64,000 nucleotides of DNA from JBCCSZ01 sp039821145 (GTDB lineage Bacteria; Bacteroidota; Bacteroidia; Chitinophagales; Saprospiraceae): the NCBI GenBank assembly GCA_039821145.1, contig JBCBOS010000009.1, positions 186,001 to 250,000 on the forward strand. Reading direction: 5' to 3'. A model generated the notes under the pieces. The model saw only the letters and a list, made by a program, of their open reading frames with translations, was not told the DNA's origin and ran no database searches. Position numbers and translations under genes: made by a program. Shown here one piece after another: positions 1 through 9,320 of this stretch (the first letter of the stretch is position 1; each line of letters opens with the position of its first letter).

Positions 1-253
1 CAGGGGTGCCAGCATCAGATACGAGCGCAAGCTGTTGGCCAGAGGCAATCAGATCGGCAAATTGCTCTGTGACTTGGTGCTCGTTGTGGGCGTGGAATGA
101 CCGAAGAGGGGTGTGGATGTCGTAGTGTTGGAGAAGCTTGCGAGTGGTGCGGGTATCCTCTGCCAAGATGAGGTCGACTTCCTTGAGAATGCGAAGGGCT
201 CTCAGACTGATGTCTTCCAAATTGCCGATGGGCGTAGGAACGAGGTACAGCAT
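1..253 (-). CDS. rsmI: 16S rRNA (cytidine-1402-2'-O)-methyltransferase RsmI, partial (N-terminal 84 residues)
   Basis: RsmI uses SAM to methylate the ribose of C1402 in 16S rRNA, in the decoding centre. The reverse strand from the ATG at 253 reads an uninterrupted frame to the window edge. It opens with MLYLVPTPIGNLEDISLRAL, followed by AEDTRTTRKLL and SDAGTP; these are the conserved N-terminal blocks of the tetrapyrrole-methylase-fold RsmI/YraL family. The C-terminal two thirds lie outside the window. The start lies 11 bases after the pssA stop on the same strand, so the two are probably cotranscribed, although they have no functional link. The family call is secure despite truncation. Confidence 0.9.
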   Translation of the reverse strand, partial: MLYLVPTPIGNLEDISLRALRILKEVDLILAEDTRTTRKLLQHYDIHTPLRSFHAHNEHQVTEQFADLIASGQQLALVSDAGTP

Positions 254-264
254 AGGGGAGGGGG

Positions 265-990
265 TTAGGACGCTTGGGTGAGTCGCCGATTCCGCAAGTT
301 GTCAACCAGAGAAAACAGGACATACAGAATGACCATGAGGGAAAATGTCGCCTCTTGGATGGTGATCAGCAGGATGACGGCCAGGATGATGAAGGTAAAG
401 CGAACCTCATTGCCTTTCCAATGTGCATTTTTGAACTTCAGGCTGAACATCGGCAACTCTGCAATCAACAAATAGGATAGGATGATGGTGATGGGATAGA
501 GAAAGCCAGGGTGTGTCACCCATTCGCCCAGGCCAAAGGTGTCAAACTCGTAGATCAGCATGAGCCCCACCACAAAAGCGGTGCAGGAAGGCGTTGGCAG
601 GCCAATGAAACTCTCGGTTTGCCTCGTGTCCAGGTTGAATTTGGCCAGTCGGTAGGCAGCAAAGAGAGACACTGTAAAGCCAGGCATGGCCAGGAGCGAG
701 AGCCCTTCTTCTGCAGGGGCATCACCGGAATGGAGGCTGAGGAGTTGGTACAAAACAGCCCCAGGAACGATGCCGAAGGTGGTCATATCGGCCAAAGAAT
801 CAAGCTCTTTGCCCAGTTCGGATTTGACATTGAGGAGGCGAGCCACAAGTCCATCGCCCCAATCGGCCAGTCCTCCGACGAATATGCAGGCAAAAACTGC
901 CAGAAATTGTTGCTGGAAGGCAAACACCAAAGCCGCACAACCGCATAGGAGGTTGAGCAGGGTAATGAGATGAGGAATCTTGCGAAGCAT
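265..990 (-). CDS. pssA: CDP-diacylglycerol--serine O-phosphatidyltransferase PssA
   Basis: This inner-membrane enzyme condenses CDP-diacylglycerol with serine to phosphatidylserine, the precursor of phosphatidylethanolamine. The 241-residue protein carries the full CDP-alcohol phosphotransferase motif: D43, D46-G47, A50-R51, G60, D64 and D68 with exact family spacing. Several hydrophobic segments follow, as expected for a polytopic enzyme. Length is typical of the short Gram-positive/Bacteroidota type. It is the first gene of a leftward unit with rsmI. A TACTTTTG promoter element lies 43 bases upstream. Confidence 0.93.
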   Translation of the reverse strand: MLRKIPHLITLLNLLCGCAALVFAFQQQFLAVFACIFVGGLADWGDGLVARLLNVKSELGKELDSLADMTTFGIVPGAVLYQLLSLHSGDAPAEEGLSLLAMPGFTVSLFAAYRLAKFNLDTRQTESFIGLPTPSCTAFVVGLMLIYEFDTFGLGEWVTHPGFLYPITIILSYLLIAELPMFSLKFKNAHWKGNEVRFTFIILAVILLITIQEATFSLMVILYVLFSLVDNLRNRRLTQAS

Positions 991-1032
991 TAAAGAATTC
1001 TTAAATCAACCGAGGGTTGAGTTTACAAAAGA

Positions 1033-1040
1033 CAAAAGTA
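1033..1040 (-). promoter_or_regulatory. Bacteroidota -7 element upstream of pssA
   Basis: The reverse strand reads TACTTTTG, a perfect match to the TAnnTTTG element used by the primary sigma factor of Bacteroidota. It would start transcription roughly 36 bases before the pssA ATG. No TTG element is found at the usual 17-23 base spacing, so the call is moderate. Confidence 0.45.
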
Positions 1041-1272
1041 GTACTTTTAGGTCGGCTCTGTGGCATTTTTACCGCCTGTTAAACAAATGTATTGAAAAGA
1101 GGGTTCACAGGCCCGTCTTGTAGTGGTCCGAACGCACAATAAGCCATCTTTTGGCGTTACATCATTGGAATGTGTCAGAAGTCCATTGACTCCCGTCCTT
1201 TTGATGTGTTCTGGCAAATCCTTTACATCAGTAGCTTTCGCGTATATTGCGATTGTATCTAAAGACTATTCT

Positions 1273-4200
1273 ATGGTTGCTTCAAAATTGCTTTCGATCC
1301 GATGTCTTGCTTGCCTTCTGTGGGTACTGGCTGCCCTTCCGGCCTTTGCACAGCCTGTCAACGACGAATGTGCCGGAGCAATAGACATTGGCGACCCCAC
1401 CGAATATTGTTCTGATCTTCAAGAATTCAGCAATCGGGACGCCACTGCCTCTGGATTTGGTCCTGCCAGTTGTTGGACAGAGAACTCTCATGATATTTGG
1501 TTCAAGTTCACGGCCCAGTCTACCTCTGTCACTGTCTTGGTCAACGGCTTTTCGGGCCAAGCTGCAGGGGGAACGCTGCGCAATCCACAAATCGCCCTCT
1601 ACAGCGGGATTTGCAACGGCACCATCAACCAATTGGAATGTGCTCGCGACGATGCATCAGACCACATCGTAGAGATGAGTCAGGATGGCTTGGTTCCGGG
1701 AACGGAATACTTCATTCGCGTCGACGGCATCAACGACCGTCGGGGAACATTTCAGCTTTGTGTCCGCAACTTCAACCCACCCGCACTGGCCTCCTCAGAT
1801 TGTCCGACGGCTGCCGTCCTCTGCGACAAGAGCAGCTTCATCGTCTCCAACCTGGAAGGGGCAGGGACCATCATCACCGAATTGGATGACGCCCAATGTT
1901 TTTCCAATGGTGCCCCCAGTGTCAACAATGAATTCAACTCCGTCTGGTTCAAATGGACCTGCGATCAGGCAGGGTCACTGACCTTTTCGCTGACCCCGCT
2001 CAACCCCATCGATGACATTGATTTTGTGCTGTACGAATTGCCAGGAGGTTTGGACGACTGCCCCAATAAGGAGGTCATTCGCTGTATGGCTGCCGGAGAA
2101 GATCCCGTCTTTTTTCCTTCTTCCTGCCACGGACCCACTGGCCTCAATACCACTGCCAATGATACGTCTGAGCCTGCTGGCTGTAACCAAGGGCAGGACA
2201 ATTGGCTGCGAGAGGTACAGATGGTGGCCGGACGCAGCTATGCTTTGGGCATCAACAACTTTACCCAATCCGGCAATGGCATCCAAATTGATTTTGGCGG
2301 CACAGGTACCTTCATTGGACCGCAGGCCGATTTCACCGTCCAACCAGCAGGCGATGTTTGTTATGGAGAATCGGTGACCCTGACAGATGCTTCTTCCTTC
2401 GACTTGGGTTCCATCGTCCGTTGGGACTGGAACTTTGGCCCCAATGCCAATCCGCCCTCTGCCAGTGGCCAAGGGCCACACGCTGTCAACTGGACTTCCA
2501 ATGGCCTCAAGTCTATCGTACTGGAAGTGGAAACCGACCGGGGATGCATCATTACACAGATTCGCTCCCTCAATGTTTTGCCCTGCTGTGAAGATGTCAA
2601 TGCCATCAGTGCCACTGCCCTTTCTACAGACGTGCTTTGCGCCGATAGTGAAGATGGTGCCATTGACTTGACTGCTTCGAGCAATGTGTCCATTACTTCT
2701 TTCAATTGGAGCAATGGCCAAATTGTGGAGGACATATCGAGCCTGGCACCTGGAGCCTACTCCGTGAGCATCACCAACGAGGCAGGCTGTGATTCCACCT
2801 TTGTCTTCGAGGTAGATGCGCCGCCGCCACTGGATGTACAACCCGAGATTACGCAACCCACTTGCATGGGGGGCATGGATGGTGCCATTGCGTTGGATGT
2901 ATCGGGAGGCATTTCTCCTTATTTGTACAATTGGGGGAGTGGATTTCAAACAGACAACACCTTGTCCAACTTGGTCATTGGCATTTACGACGTGACGGTC
3001 CAGGATGCCAATGATTGCCAGGAAATCTTGGCGGTCGATGTGCGCGAATTGGAGTTGGTGCTGGATTCGGATGTGCCCACAGTGGTGCCCCCTTCTTGCC
3101 ACGACAGCTCCGACGGTTTCATCAGCCTCAACATTTCCAATGGTCTTGGACCTTATGAATTCAATTGGAATGACGGTCTGGGTTGGGTGACGCGCAACGA
3201 ACTGCAAAACCTCAATGCCGGGACCTTCACCATCGACTTTCGCGATGCCAATGGCTGCCTGGGAGATACCATGATTGTGCTCAGCCCACCCGATCCCCTG
3301 ATGGTGATCATCGACCCAGTGGATGTGAGTTGTTTTGGAGCTGCCGATGGGTCGGCGGTGCCGATTGTCAGCGGTGGGGTAGGAGGCTATCAATTTTTGT
3401 GGAGCGATGGGCAAACGGATTCCATCGCCACGGGCTTGGACATCGGAATTTATCAACTGACCCTCAGTGATGCCAACAATTGTGATACCGTTGCTTCGGT
3501 TGAGATTGTGCAACCACCAGAATTGTTTTTGGAGGTGACCGACTTGCGGGATGTGATTTGTTTTGGGGACATTACGGGCAGTGTGACCGTGGCTGGAAGT
3601 GGGGGCAACCCTTCTTATGTGTACAGCATAGATGGCGAAAATTACCAGCCCGAACCCACATTCGAGGACCTGGCAGCGGGGGAGTACACCTTCTTTGTGA
3701 GAGACGAAATGGATTGTACCGCCACTGTGACTGCCAGCATCAGCCAGCCAGCGCAGTTGATCGTAGACGCCGGGGAAGACAAGACCATCGACTTGGGCTT
3801 TGATACCCGCCTGACGGCCATCAGTACGCCGATTGGACGCCCTGTTACTTATCTGTGGACACCAGCCGAGAGTTTGGACTGTTCCGATTGTCAGGACCCG
3901 ATTGCCTCGCCCGTCAATACCCAACGATACTATGTGCAAATCACGGATGAAACGGGCTGTACGGCTTTGGATTCTGTGACCGTATTCGTGGTGAAGAATC
4001 GCCCCATTTACATTCCCAATGCCTTTTCTCCCAATGGCGATGGGGTGAACGAAGGCTTCACGCTCTACGGTGGGCCTGCGGCTCGACAGATTCAACTGTT
4101 GCGCATCTTCAATCGCTGGGGAGCCTTGGTATATGAGGCCAACAACATTCCACTGAACGACGAAACGCTGGGCTGGAATGGCCGTTTCAAATCCAAGGAA

Positions 4201-4293
4201 TTGCCTCCGGATGTCTTCGCCTTTTACGCCATTGTAGACTTTATCGACAATGAGACGGTGCTCTTTGAGGGAGATGTCACCATTACCAAATAA
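1273..4293 (+). CDS. Large secreted protein with PKD and SprB-like repeats and T9SS type B sorting domain
   Basis: A predicted cell-surface or secreted protein of 1006 residues. A signal peptide ends at ALPAFA-QP (after residue 26), which supports the ATG at 1273 over an in-frame ATG at 1123. Two N-terminal modules (about 30-220 and 225-345) share sequence such as S-x-W-F-K and look like repeats of one beta domain. A PKD-like domain spans about 350-432. Five SprB-like repeats follow (about 446-826), each with a C-x-G-x-x-D-G start, a P-Y-x-x-W core and a D-x-N-x-C end. The C-terminus (about 914-1006, PNAFSPNGDGVNE ... IFNRWG ... GWNG) is the gliding-motility/T9SS type B sorting domain. The stop overlaps the next start (TAATG). 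The ligand or role is unknown; adhesion is inference. Confidence 0.88.
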   Translation: MVASKLLSIRCLACLLWVLAALPAFAQPVNDECAGAIDIGDPTEYCSDLQEFSNRDATASGFGPASCWTENSHDIWFKFTAQSTSVTVLVNGFSGQAAGGTLRNPQIALYSGICNGTINQLECARDDASDHIVEMSQDGLVPGTEYFIRVDGINDRRGTFQLCVRNFNPPALASSDCPTAAVLCDKSSFIVSNLEGAGTIITELDDAQCFSNGAPSVNNEFNSVWFKWTCDQAGSLTFSLTPLNPIDDIDFVLYELPGGLDDCPNKEVIRCMAAGEDPVFFPSSCHGPTGLNTTANDTSEPAGCNQGQDNWLREVQMVAGRSYALGINNFTQSGNGIQIDFGGTGTFIGPQADFTVQPAGDVCYGESVTLTDASSFDLGSIVRWDWNFGPNANPPSASGQGPHAVNWTSNGLKSIVLEVETDRGCIITQIRSLNVLPCCEDVNAISATALSTDVLCADSEDGAIDLTASSNVSITSFNWSNGQIVEDISSLAPGAYSVSITNEAGCDSTFVFEVDAPPPLDVQPEITQPTCMGGMDGAIALDVSGGISPYLYNWGSGFQTDNTLSNLVIGIYDVTVQDANDCQEILAVDVRELELVLDSDVPTVVPPSCHDSSDGFISLNISNGLGPYEFNWNDGLGWVTRNELQNLNAGTFTIDFRDANGCLGDTMIVLSPPDPLMVIIDPVDVSCFGAADGSAVPIVSGGVGGYQFLWSDGQTDSIATGLDIGIYQLTLSDANNCDTVASVEIVQPPELFLEVTDLRDVICFGDITGSVTVAGSGGNPSYVYSIDGENYQPEPTFEDLAAGEYTFFVRDEMDCTATVTASISQPAQLIVDAGEDKTIDLGFDTRLTAISTPIGRPVTYLWTPAESLDCSDCQDPIASPVNTQRYYVQITDETGCTALDSVTVFVVKNRPIYIPNAFSPNGDGVNEGFTLYGGPAARQIQLLRIFNRWGALVYEANNIPLNDETLGWNGRFKSKELPPDVFAFYAIVDFIDNETVLFEGDVTITK

Positions 4294-4883
4294 TGAAGCT
4301 TGTCATGTCAAATTGGATGAAGAGTGGTTTTGCGACAATCTGTTGGGCCTGGTCTTTGAGCTATTTGCTTGGGCTGATGGCTTGTGAAAACGATTTGGCG
4401 GAGGTACAAAAGATCATCGACCGAGATGAGACGGGGCGGGAAGTGGCCTACGATGTGGAGCTGCTGTATTCAGATTCGGCTGTCATGCGCGTCAGCATCA
4501 AAGCGCCCGTCATGTACCGCTACTTGGACAACAACAATCCCAGGGCTGAATTTCCCAATGGGGTCCAGGTTGATTTTTTCAATGATGCAGGAAAGCGGGA
4601 AGGCTTTCTCACTTCCAAATACGCCCTCCGACTCGATGATCGCCAGCAGATCATTGTGCGCGACAGTGTCGTGTGGCAAAACCGCCGCAAGGAGATGTTG
4701 GAAAGTGAAGAATTGATCTGGGACGAGCGCTCCCGGAAGGTCAGCACCAAGAAATTTGTCAAAATAACCCGTCCTGATGAGATCATTTACGGCTATGGGC
4801 TGATGGCAGATCAGGATTTCACCAGCTCTCGCATAGAGGCAGTCCAGGGGCGCATCAAAGTCGACAAGATCAAAGAAGAATAG
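4293..4883 (+). CDS. lptC: LPS export ABC transporter periplasmic protein LptC (lipoprotein-like)
   Basis: LptC passes lipopolysaccharide from the LptBFG inner-membrane complex to LptA. The 196-residue protein has an N-terminal hydrophobic segment ending in LLGLMAC, a plausible lipobox. Then comes a beta-rich domain with the family pattern of alternating strands (for example VDFFNDAGKREGFLTSKYA and DSVVWQNRRKEMLESEEL, typical of the Bacteroidota LptC/DUF1239 form). Its ATG overlaps the stop of the T9SS gene by one base, implying translational coupling. Downstream genes are also membrane-related. No other lpt gene is nearby, which is common for lptC in this phylum. Confidence 0.8.
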   Translation: MKLVMSNWMKSGFATICWAWSLSYLLGLMACENDLAEVQKIIDRDETGREVAYDVELLYSDSAVMRVSIKAPVMYRYLDNNNPRAEFPNGVQVDFFNDAGKREGFLTSKYALRLDDRQQIIVRDSVVWQNRRKEMLESEELIWDERSRKVSTKKFVKITRPDEIIYGYGLMADQDFTSSRIEAVQGRIKVDKIKEE

Positions 4884-4992
4884 GTCTTTCGGCGACTTTG
4901 GATGGCAAAGGGCCAGCAAGTGATGCGAATTTTTGTTTTATTTGTAAGAACAACTGCTTGGGGTAAAGCTTCCCAACGACCAATACAAGCCG

Positions 4993-6261
4993 ATGCTCAT
5001 TACTGGAATCATTCTTTTTTTGTTGCTTTCTGCCTTGTTTTCCGGCACGGAGATCGCCTTCATTTCCGCCAGCAAATTGCGGGTGGAATTGTCCAAACAA
5101 AAGGGGTCTCGTCAGGGCAAAATTCTGGCTCACTTCTACGATCGGCCAGCGGATTTTCTGGGAACGATGCTGGTGGGCAACAACATCGCGTTGGTCGTCT
5201 TCACCACCCTAATGGCCAAGTTTTTGGGAACGGCCTTTTTCGAGTCCCTGGCCATCGACAACGACATCATCGAACTGTTTCTCCAAACCATCGTAGCGAC
5301 CATCATCGTCTTGATCTTCGGAGAATTCCTGCCCAAGACCCTCTTTCGCCTCTACGCCAATGAATTGCTCTACTTTTTGGCCATTCCACTGCGCTTTTTG
5401 GAGTTTCTGCTTTTCGTGCCTGCTTGGTTGATGACGCGCCTGTCCAACCGATTGCTTCGCGCCTTGTTCAAAACGCCCATAGAGCAAACGGAAAATGTGA
5501 TCACCAGGCTCGACTTGGAAAACTTCATCAAGGACACCCGGATGGACACAGAGGACGAGATTGATACCGACCTGTTCGAGCGGGCGCTCAACCTCCGCAA
5601 TACCAAGGTGAAGGAATGCATCGTGCCGCGCACAGAGATTCACTACATCGATGTGGAGGCGAGCATCGACGAACTCAAGCAGCTATTCAGAGATACCAAA
5701 ATGTCGCGCATCATTGTCATCCGCGACGACATAGACGATGTGTTGGGCTATGTACACCATCTCAACATGCTCAACGAACCAGAGTCCATCAAAAAATCCA
5801 TGTTGGAGATTCCCTTCGTGCCAGAGGCCATGCGCGTGCGCGACCTGATGAACATCTTCATTCGCGATGGGATCACCATTGCCTGTGTGGTGGATGAATA
5901 CGGGGGAACGGCCGGCATCATTACCTTGGAAGACATCCTGGAGGAGATCTTTGGAGAAATTGAGGACGAATACGATCAGGAGGAATATTTGGACAGTCAA
6001 ATCTCAGAGGCGGAGTATCTCTTCTCGGGTCGACTGGAAATTGACTATCTCAATGAAAAATATCCGAACCTGTCTTTTCCGGAGGGAGAATACCACACCC
6101 TTTCGGGCTATTTGGTCATGACGACGGCCACCATCCCCGAGCAGGGCGCCGCAATCGTATTAGATGGCTACAAATTTGTATTGGAATTGGTAAGTGATAC
6201 CAAAATAGAAACGATCCGGGTGATCAAGCTATCGGAAAACGATGAAGAAATGGCTGACTGA
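4993..6261 (+). CDS. CNNM/CorC (hemolysin-like) family membrane protein with CBS pair
   Basis: A 422-residue member of the CNNM/CorC family, linked to Mg2+ and other divalent-cation efflux. The N-terminal DUF21 domain (about 1-185) begins with a transmembrane helix and the conserved FSGTEIAFISASKLRVEL block. It is followed by two CBS domains (about 205-330; CIVPRTEI, VVDEYGGTAGIITLEDILEE) and a C-terminal CorC/HlyC domain (about 335-415). The relative GldE belongs to the same family but sits next to gldD, which is absent here. The last 20 bases overlap the patatin gene in another frame. Confidence 0.88.
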   Translation: MLITGIILFLLLSALFSGTEIAFISASKLRVELSKQKGSRQGKILAHFYDRPADFLGTMLVGNNIALVVFTTLMAKFLGTAFFESLAIDNDIIELFLQTIVATIIVLIFGEFLPKTLFRLYANELLYFLAIPLRFLEFLLFVPAWLMTRLSNRLLRALFKTPIEQTENVITRLDLENFIKDTRMDTEDEIDTDLFERALNLRNTKVKECIVPRTEIHYIDVEASIDELKQLFRDTKMSRIIVIRDDIDDVLGYVHHLNMLNEPESIKKSMLEIPFVPEAMRVRDLMNIFIRDGITIACVVDEYGGTAGIITLEDILEEIFGEIEDEYDQEEYLDSQISEAEYLFSGRLEIDYLNEKYPNLSFPEGEYHTLSGYLVMTTATIPEQGAAIVLDGYKFVLELVSDTKIETIRVIKLSENDEEMAD

Positions 6262-8509
6262 CATATTCTTTTCTTTCCCTGTTCAGTTGCTGATATTGCA
6301 CTTCCGCAACAACCTGTTGCTGATATTGACCTGGGGCTTGTTGGCCTTGCTGATGACGGGCAACCTGGGGGCCATGTTTGGTGTCAAGTACCTGTTTTTG
6401 GCTCCTGAATACCTGGGAGAGGTCAATTTTCTGAGCTTTTTCTATTTGGGACTCGCCTTTGGAGGTTTCTTCATGACCTGGAACTTGACGACCTACCTTC
6501 TGGATGCCTACCATTTTCCCTTCCTGGCCTCTTTGGCCCGCCCATTTACCAAGTTTTGCCTCAACAACCTGATCGTACCCATTGCCTTCATTGGAACGTA
6601 TTTGCTGTACACCATTCAGTTTCAGTCTTACTATGAATTTTGGGAACCCTGGGTGATCTTCCAGCACATTACGGGCTTTCTATTTGGCTTGGGCACCCTG
6701 GTGGCTTTTGCAGCCATTTACTTTACCTATACCAACAAAGACATTTCCAGCCTGGCCGAGATGGCAGATGAGGAAGAAGAAAAAGATGTACGGACCATCG
6801 TATTGGCGCGGCGAGAAGATCGGCTGCAGAGCTTGCAGGCGGGCAAACCGAGCTGGCGGGTGGATACCTATCTCAACGAATCGCTCCGGCCTCGTCTGGT
6901 TCGGAGCGTGGCGCATTACGACCTGAAGTTGTTGCTGCGGGTGTTCCGCCAAAACCATGTCAACGCCCTGATCGTGCAGTTGTCTGCCCTTTTGCTGCTC
7001 ATCGTTTTGGGGCTGCTCATCGACAATTCGTATTTCCGGATACCGGCCGGGGCGAGCATTTTCATCCTGTCCAGCGTGTTTGTCGCCATCAGTGGGGCCA
7101 TTACCTATTGGTTTGATCGCTGGCGCGTCACGGTCTTCATTCTCATCCTGTTTGCCATCAATTTTTTGACCAGCTACGACATTTTCAATCACAAAAACCG
7201 AGCATATGGCATGGACTACACCAGCTCCTATGCCAACTACAGCTATGCCGACCTGGAATTGGCGCTCGATCCTGACCTCATCGAACGGGACAAAGCCCAC
7301 ACCATCGAGATATTGGATCGTTGGCTGCTCGGACGGCGAAAGGCAGGGGAAAACAAGCCCAAAATGGCCATCTTCTGTGTGAGTGGTGGTGGGATGAAGG
7401 CAGCCGTTTGGTCAATGCAAGTTTTGCAGCGCAGCGACAGCATCATGCAGGGCGAACTCTTCGACAATGCCGTCCTCATTACCGGAGCCTCTGGCGGCAT
7501 GATCGGAACGGCTTATCTGCGAGAACTGAAGCTGCAAACCCGCAAGGGCAGCCCCATCAACATGTATGATCGACGGTACATCGACAACATCTCGCGCGAT
7601 TTGCTCAACTCGTTGGCTTTTACCATTGTTGCCAATGACTTGTTCATGCCCTGGTTGGAGTTTGAGACACAGGGGTATCGGTATCGAAAAGATCGGGGCT
7701 ATATTTTTGAGGACCAGCTGAATGAAAATACAGAGAATGCGCTCAAAAAATCCATTGCCGACTATCGGGAAGATGAAGACATGGCTTTGATTCCCATGCT
7801 CTTTGTCACACCCTCCATCGTCAATGACGGTAGGCGTCTGGTCATCTCGCCCCAAGGGGTTTCCTACATGTCCATTGCGCCGGTAGGACTCAAAGGCCAG
7901 CATGCTCTTGAGATCGATGCCATCGATTATGGCCATTTCTTCCGGGAGCAAAAGCCCTACAATCTCCTTTTTACGAGCGCCCTTCGGATGAATGCCACCT
8001 ACCCCTACATCTTGCCCAATGTATACATGCCCAGCCAGCCAGAAATGGAGGTGATGGATGCAGGTTTTTTGGACAATTATGGCATCATGTCGGCCACTCG
8101 TTTCATCCACGTTTTCAAGGATTGGATACTGGAAAATACCAGTGGAGTGGTCTTGGTGCAGATCAGCAGCCAGGACAAGTTCAAGGAGATTGCCCCCAAC
8201 GCCAACCAAGGAATGATCGAAACCCTTCTCAATCCACTTGGAATTGCCGGCCAGGTAATGTCATTGCAAGACTACGAGCACGACAACAACATCGGCTTGA
8301 TGTACGACCTGCTTGGCGAAGACTACTTCGACATTGTCCGTTTCATCTACAAGCCCGGCGAAAATACAGAAAAAGCATCCATGACGTTTCACCTGACACA
8401 GCGGGAAAAGGCCAGCATACTGGAGTCCTTTTATCTGCCCGAAAATCAAGAAAGTCTGGGTCATCTTTTGGAAGTGATGGGCAAAAAGCCCGTTCAGGTA
8501 ATGCAGTAG
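6242..8509 (+). CDS. Patatin-like phospholipase with polytopic N-terminal membrane domain
   Basis: A predicted serine lipid acyl hydrolase of 755 residues. The N-terminal third is hydrophobic with about seven membrane segments (between residues 15 and 305). The patatin domain begins near 372 with the oxyanion motif G382-G383-G384-M-K. The nucleophile is S417 in G-A-S-G-G, and the dyad acid is D606 in D-A-G. Both active-site residues are in place, so the enzyme is probably active. The membrane domain is unlike soluble bacterial patatins. The gene overlaps the CorC-type gene by 20 bases, so the pair is cotranscribed. Substrate is unknown; envelope phospholipid is inference from the lptC neighbour. 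Confidence 0.82.
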   Translation: MKKWLTDIFFSFPVQLLILHFRNNLLLILTWGLLALLMTGNLGAMFGVKYLFLAPEYLGEVNFLSFFYLGLAFGGFFMTWNLTTYLLDAYHFPFLASLARPFTKFCLNNLIVPIAFIGTYLLYTIQFQSYYEFWEPWVIFQHITGFLFGLGTLVAFAAIYFTYTNKDISSLAEMADEEEEKDVRTIVLARREDRLQSLQAGKPSWRVDTYLNESLRPRLVRSVAHYDLKLLLRVFRQNHVNALIVQLSALLLLIVLGLLIDNSYFRIPAGASIFILSSVFVAISGAITYWFDRWRVTVFILILFAINFLTSYDIFNHKNRAYGMDYTSSYANYSYADLELALDPDLIERDKAHTIEILDRWLLGRRKAGENKPKMAIFCVSGGGMKAAVWSMQVLQRSDSIMQGELFDNAVLITGASGGMIGTAYLRELKLQTRKGSPINMYDRRYIDNISRDLLNSLAFTIVANDLFMPWLEFETQGYRYRKDRGYIFEDQLNENTENALKKSIADYREDEDMALIPMLFVTPSIVNDGRRLVISPQGVSYMSIAPVGLKGQHALEIDAIDYGHFFREQKPYNLLFTSALRMNATYPYILPNVYMPSQPEMEVMDAGFLDNYGIMSATRFIHVFKDWILENTSGVVLVQISSQDKFKEIAPNANQGMIETLLNPLGIAGQVMSLQDYEHDNNIGLMYDLLGEDYFDIVRFIYKPGENTEKASMTFHLTQREKASILESFYLPENQESLGHLLEVMGKKPVQVMQ

Positions 8510-8592
8510 GTCAGATGGATGTGCATCATCTGGCATAATCCTTGGCCTTAGTTGGTGTAAATGCACCACAAAACCTCCCCTCATTTCGCGCA

Positions 8593-8611
8593 CCCTTTGC
8601 TCATCAAAGGG
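8593..8611. repeat. 7-bp perfect inverted repeat between patatin and lipoprotein genes
   Basis: CCCTTTG and CAAAGGG flank a five-base loop. It lies 84 bases after the patatin stop and 32 bases before the next ATG. There is no T-run, so it may be a weak terminator or an operator in the leader of the lipoprotein gene. Confidence 0.35.
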
Positions 8612-8643
8612 ATGAAATTCATTGAAGTATTAAATGACGCAAC

Positions 8644-9099
8644 ATGAAAAAAGTACATCTATGTGTAGCACTATTGCTGCTGGTCATCATGGGGACATCC
8701 TGTACCAAAGAAAAAAATTTGTTTGAACGCCGGGTGGACATGCTGGTGGACAAAGATTGGATACAGACGGCCTTTCTGGCAGACAATGATGGCGATGGCA
8801 ATCCGGAGACCAACGTTTTTGGATTTATGTCGGAATGCGACAAAGACGATCTGACCTTTTTTGATGCCTCCGGTAGTTACCAACAAAAAGAGGGCTTTTC
8901 CAAATGCCAGGAGACCGATCCAGATGTGATCACCGAGGGGAGTTGGGTGTTGGAGGAAGATGCCAGTACCTTGAAGATGACAGATGGCGCCATTCTGATC
9001 CTCAATGCCACCATCAGCGAACTGTCCAATACAGAGATGCGCTACACTTTTACAGAGGGCAATTCTACTTTTACGGCCACCTTCAAGAGTCGTAGGTAG
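8644..9099 (+). CDS. Lipocalin-like lipoprotein, hypothetical
   Basis: A 151-residue predicted SPII lipoprotein: the signal peptide ends in IMGTSC with acylated Cys20. The mature part has a W near its start (KDWIQTAFLADN), an acidic DNDGDGNPETN loop that could bind Ca2+, and alternating strands ending in MRYTFTEGNSTFTATFK. This is the layout of small Bacteroidota lipocalin-like proteins, which usually have no known function. It stands alone between the patatin gene and a di-haem peroxidase. The protein family is inferred from architecture; no specific role can be assigned. Confidence 0.7.
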   Translation: MKKVHLCVALLLLVIMGTSCTKEKNLFERRVDMLVDKDWIQTAFLADNDGDGNPETNVFGFMSECDKDDLTFFDASGSYQQKEGFSKCQETDPDVITEGSWVLEEDASTLKMTDGAILILNATISELSNTEMRYTFTEGNSTFTATFKSRR

Positions 9100-9320
9100 C
9101 AAAAAAGCCACATTGCGGGCAATGCGTTGGACAGCCATTTGAGAATATTGCCTTGAGCGCAATTTTACTTCAACAAATTGCGTTAAAAAATGTTAAAGTT
9201 TGAAATAAAAGTCATAGTTGTGTAATTTTATAATTGCACTTGTAGCCAATCAAAGGCGAAAGTAATCTACCTATTGACTAAGCCTAGCTTAACATTTCAA
9301 TCTTTAAATCCTTTATTGCT

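Noticed and set aside
2600..3760. Repeated coding pattern considered as a possible DNA repeat or CRISPR-like array.
   Set aside because: The repeats are at protein level (SprB-like domains of about 75-85 residues) with diverged DNA; there are no short identical repeats with spacers.
1975..4095. A 706-codon open frame antisense to the T9SS type B gene.
   Set aside because: No start context or family motif. The forward strand has a signal peptide, SprB repeats and a sorting domain; the antisense openness follows from codon composition.
4993..6261. Identification as the gliding protein GldE.
   Set aside because: GldE belongs to the same family, but the gene is not beside gldD and nothing specific to GldE is seen.
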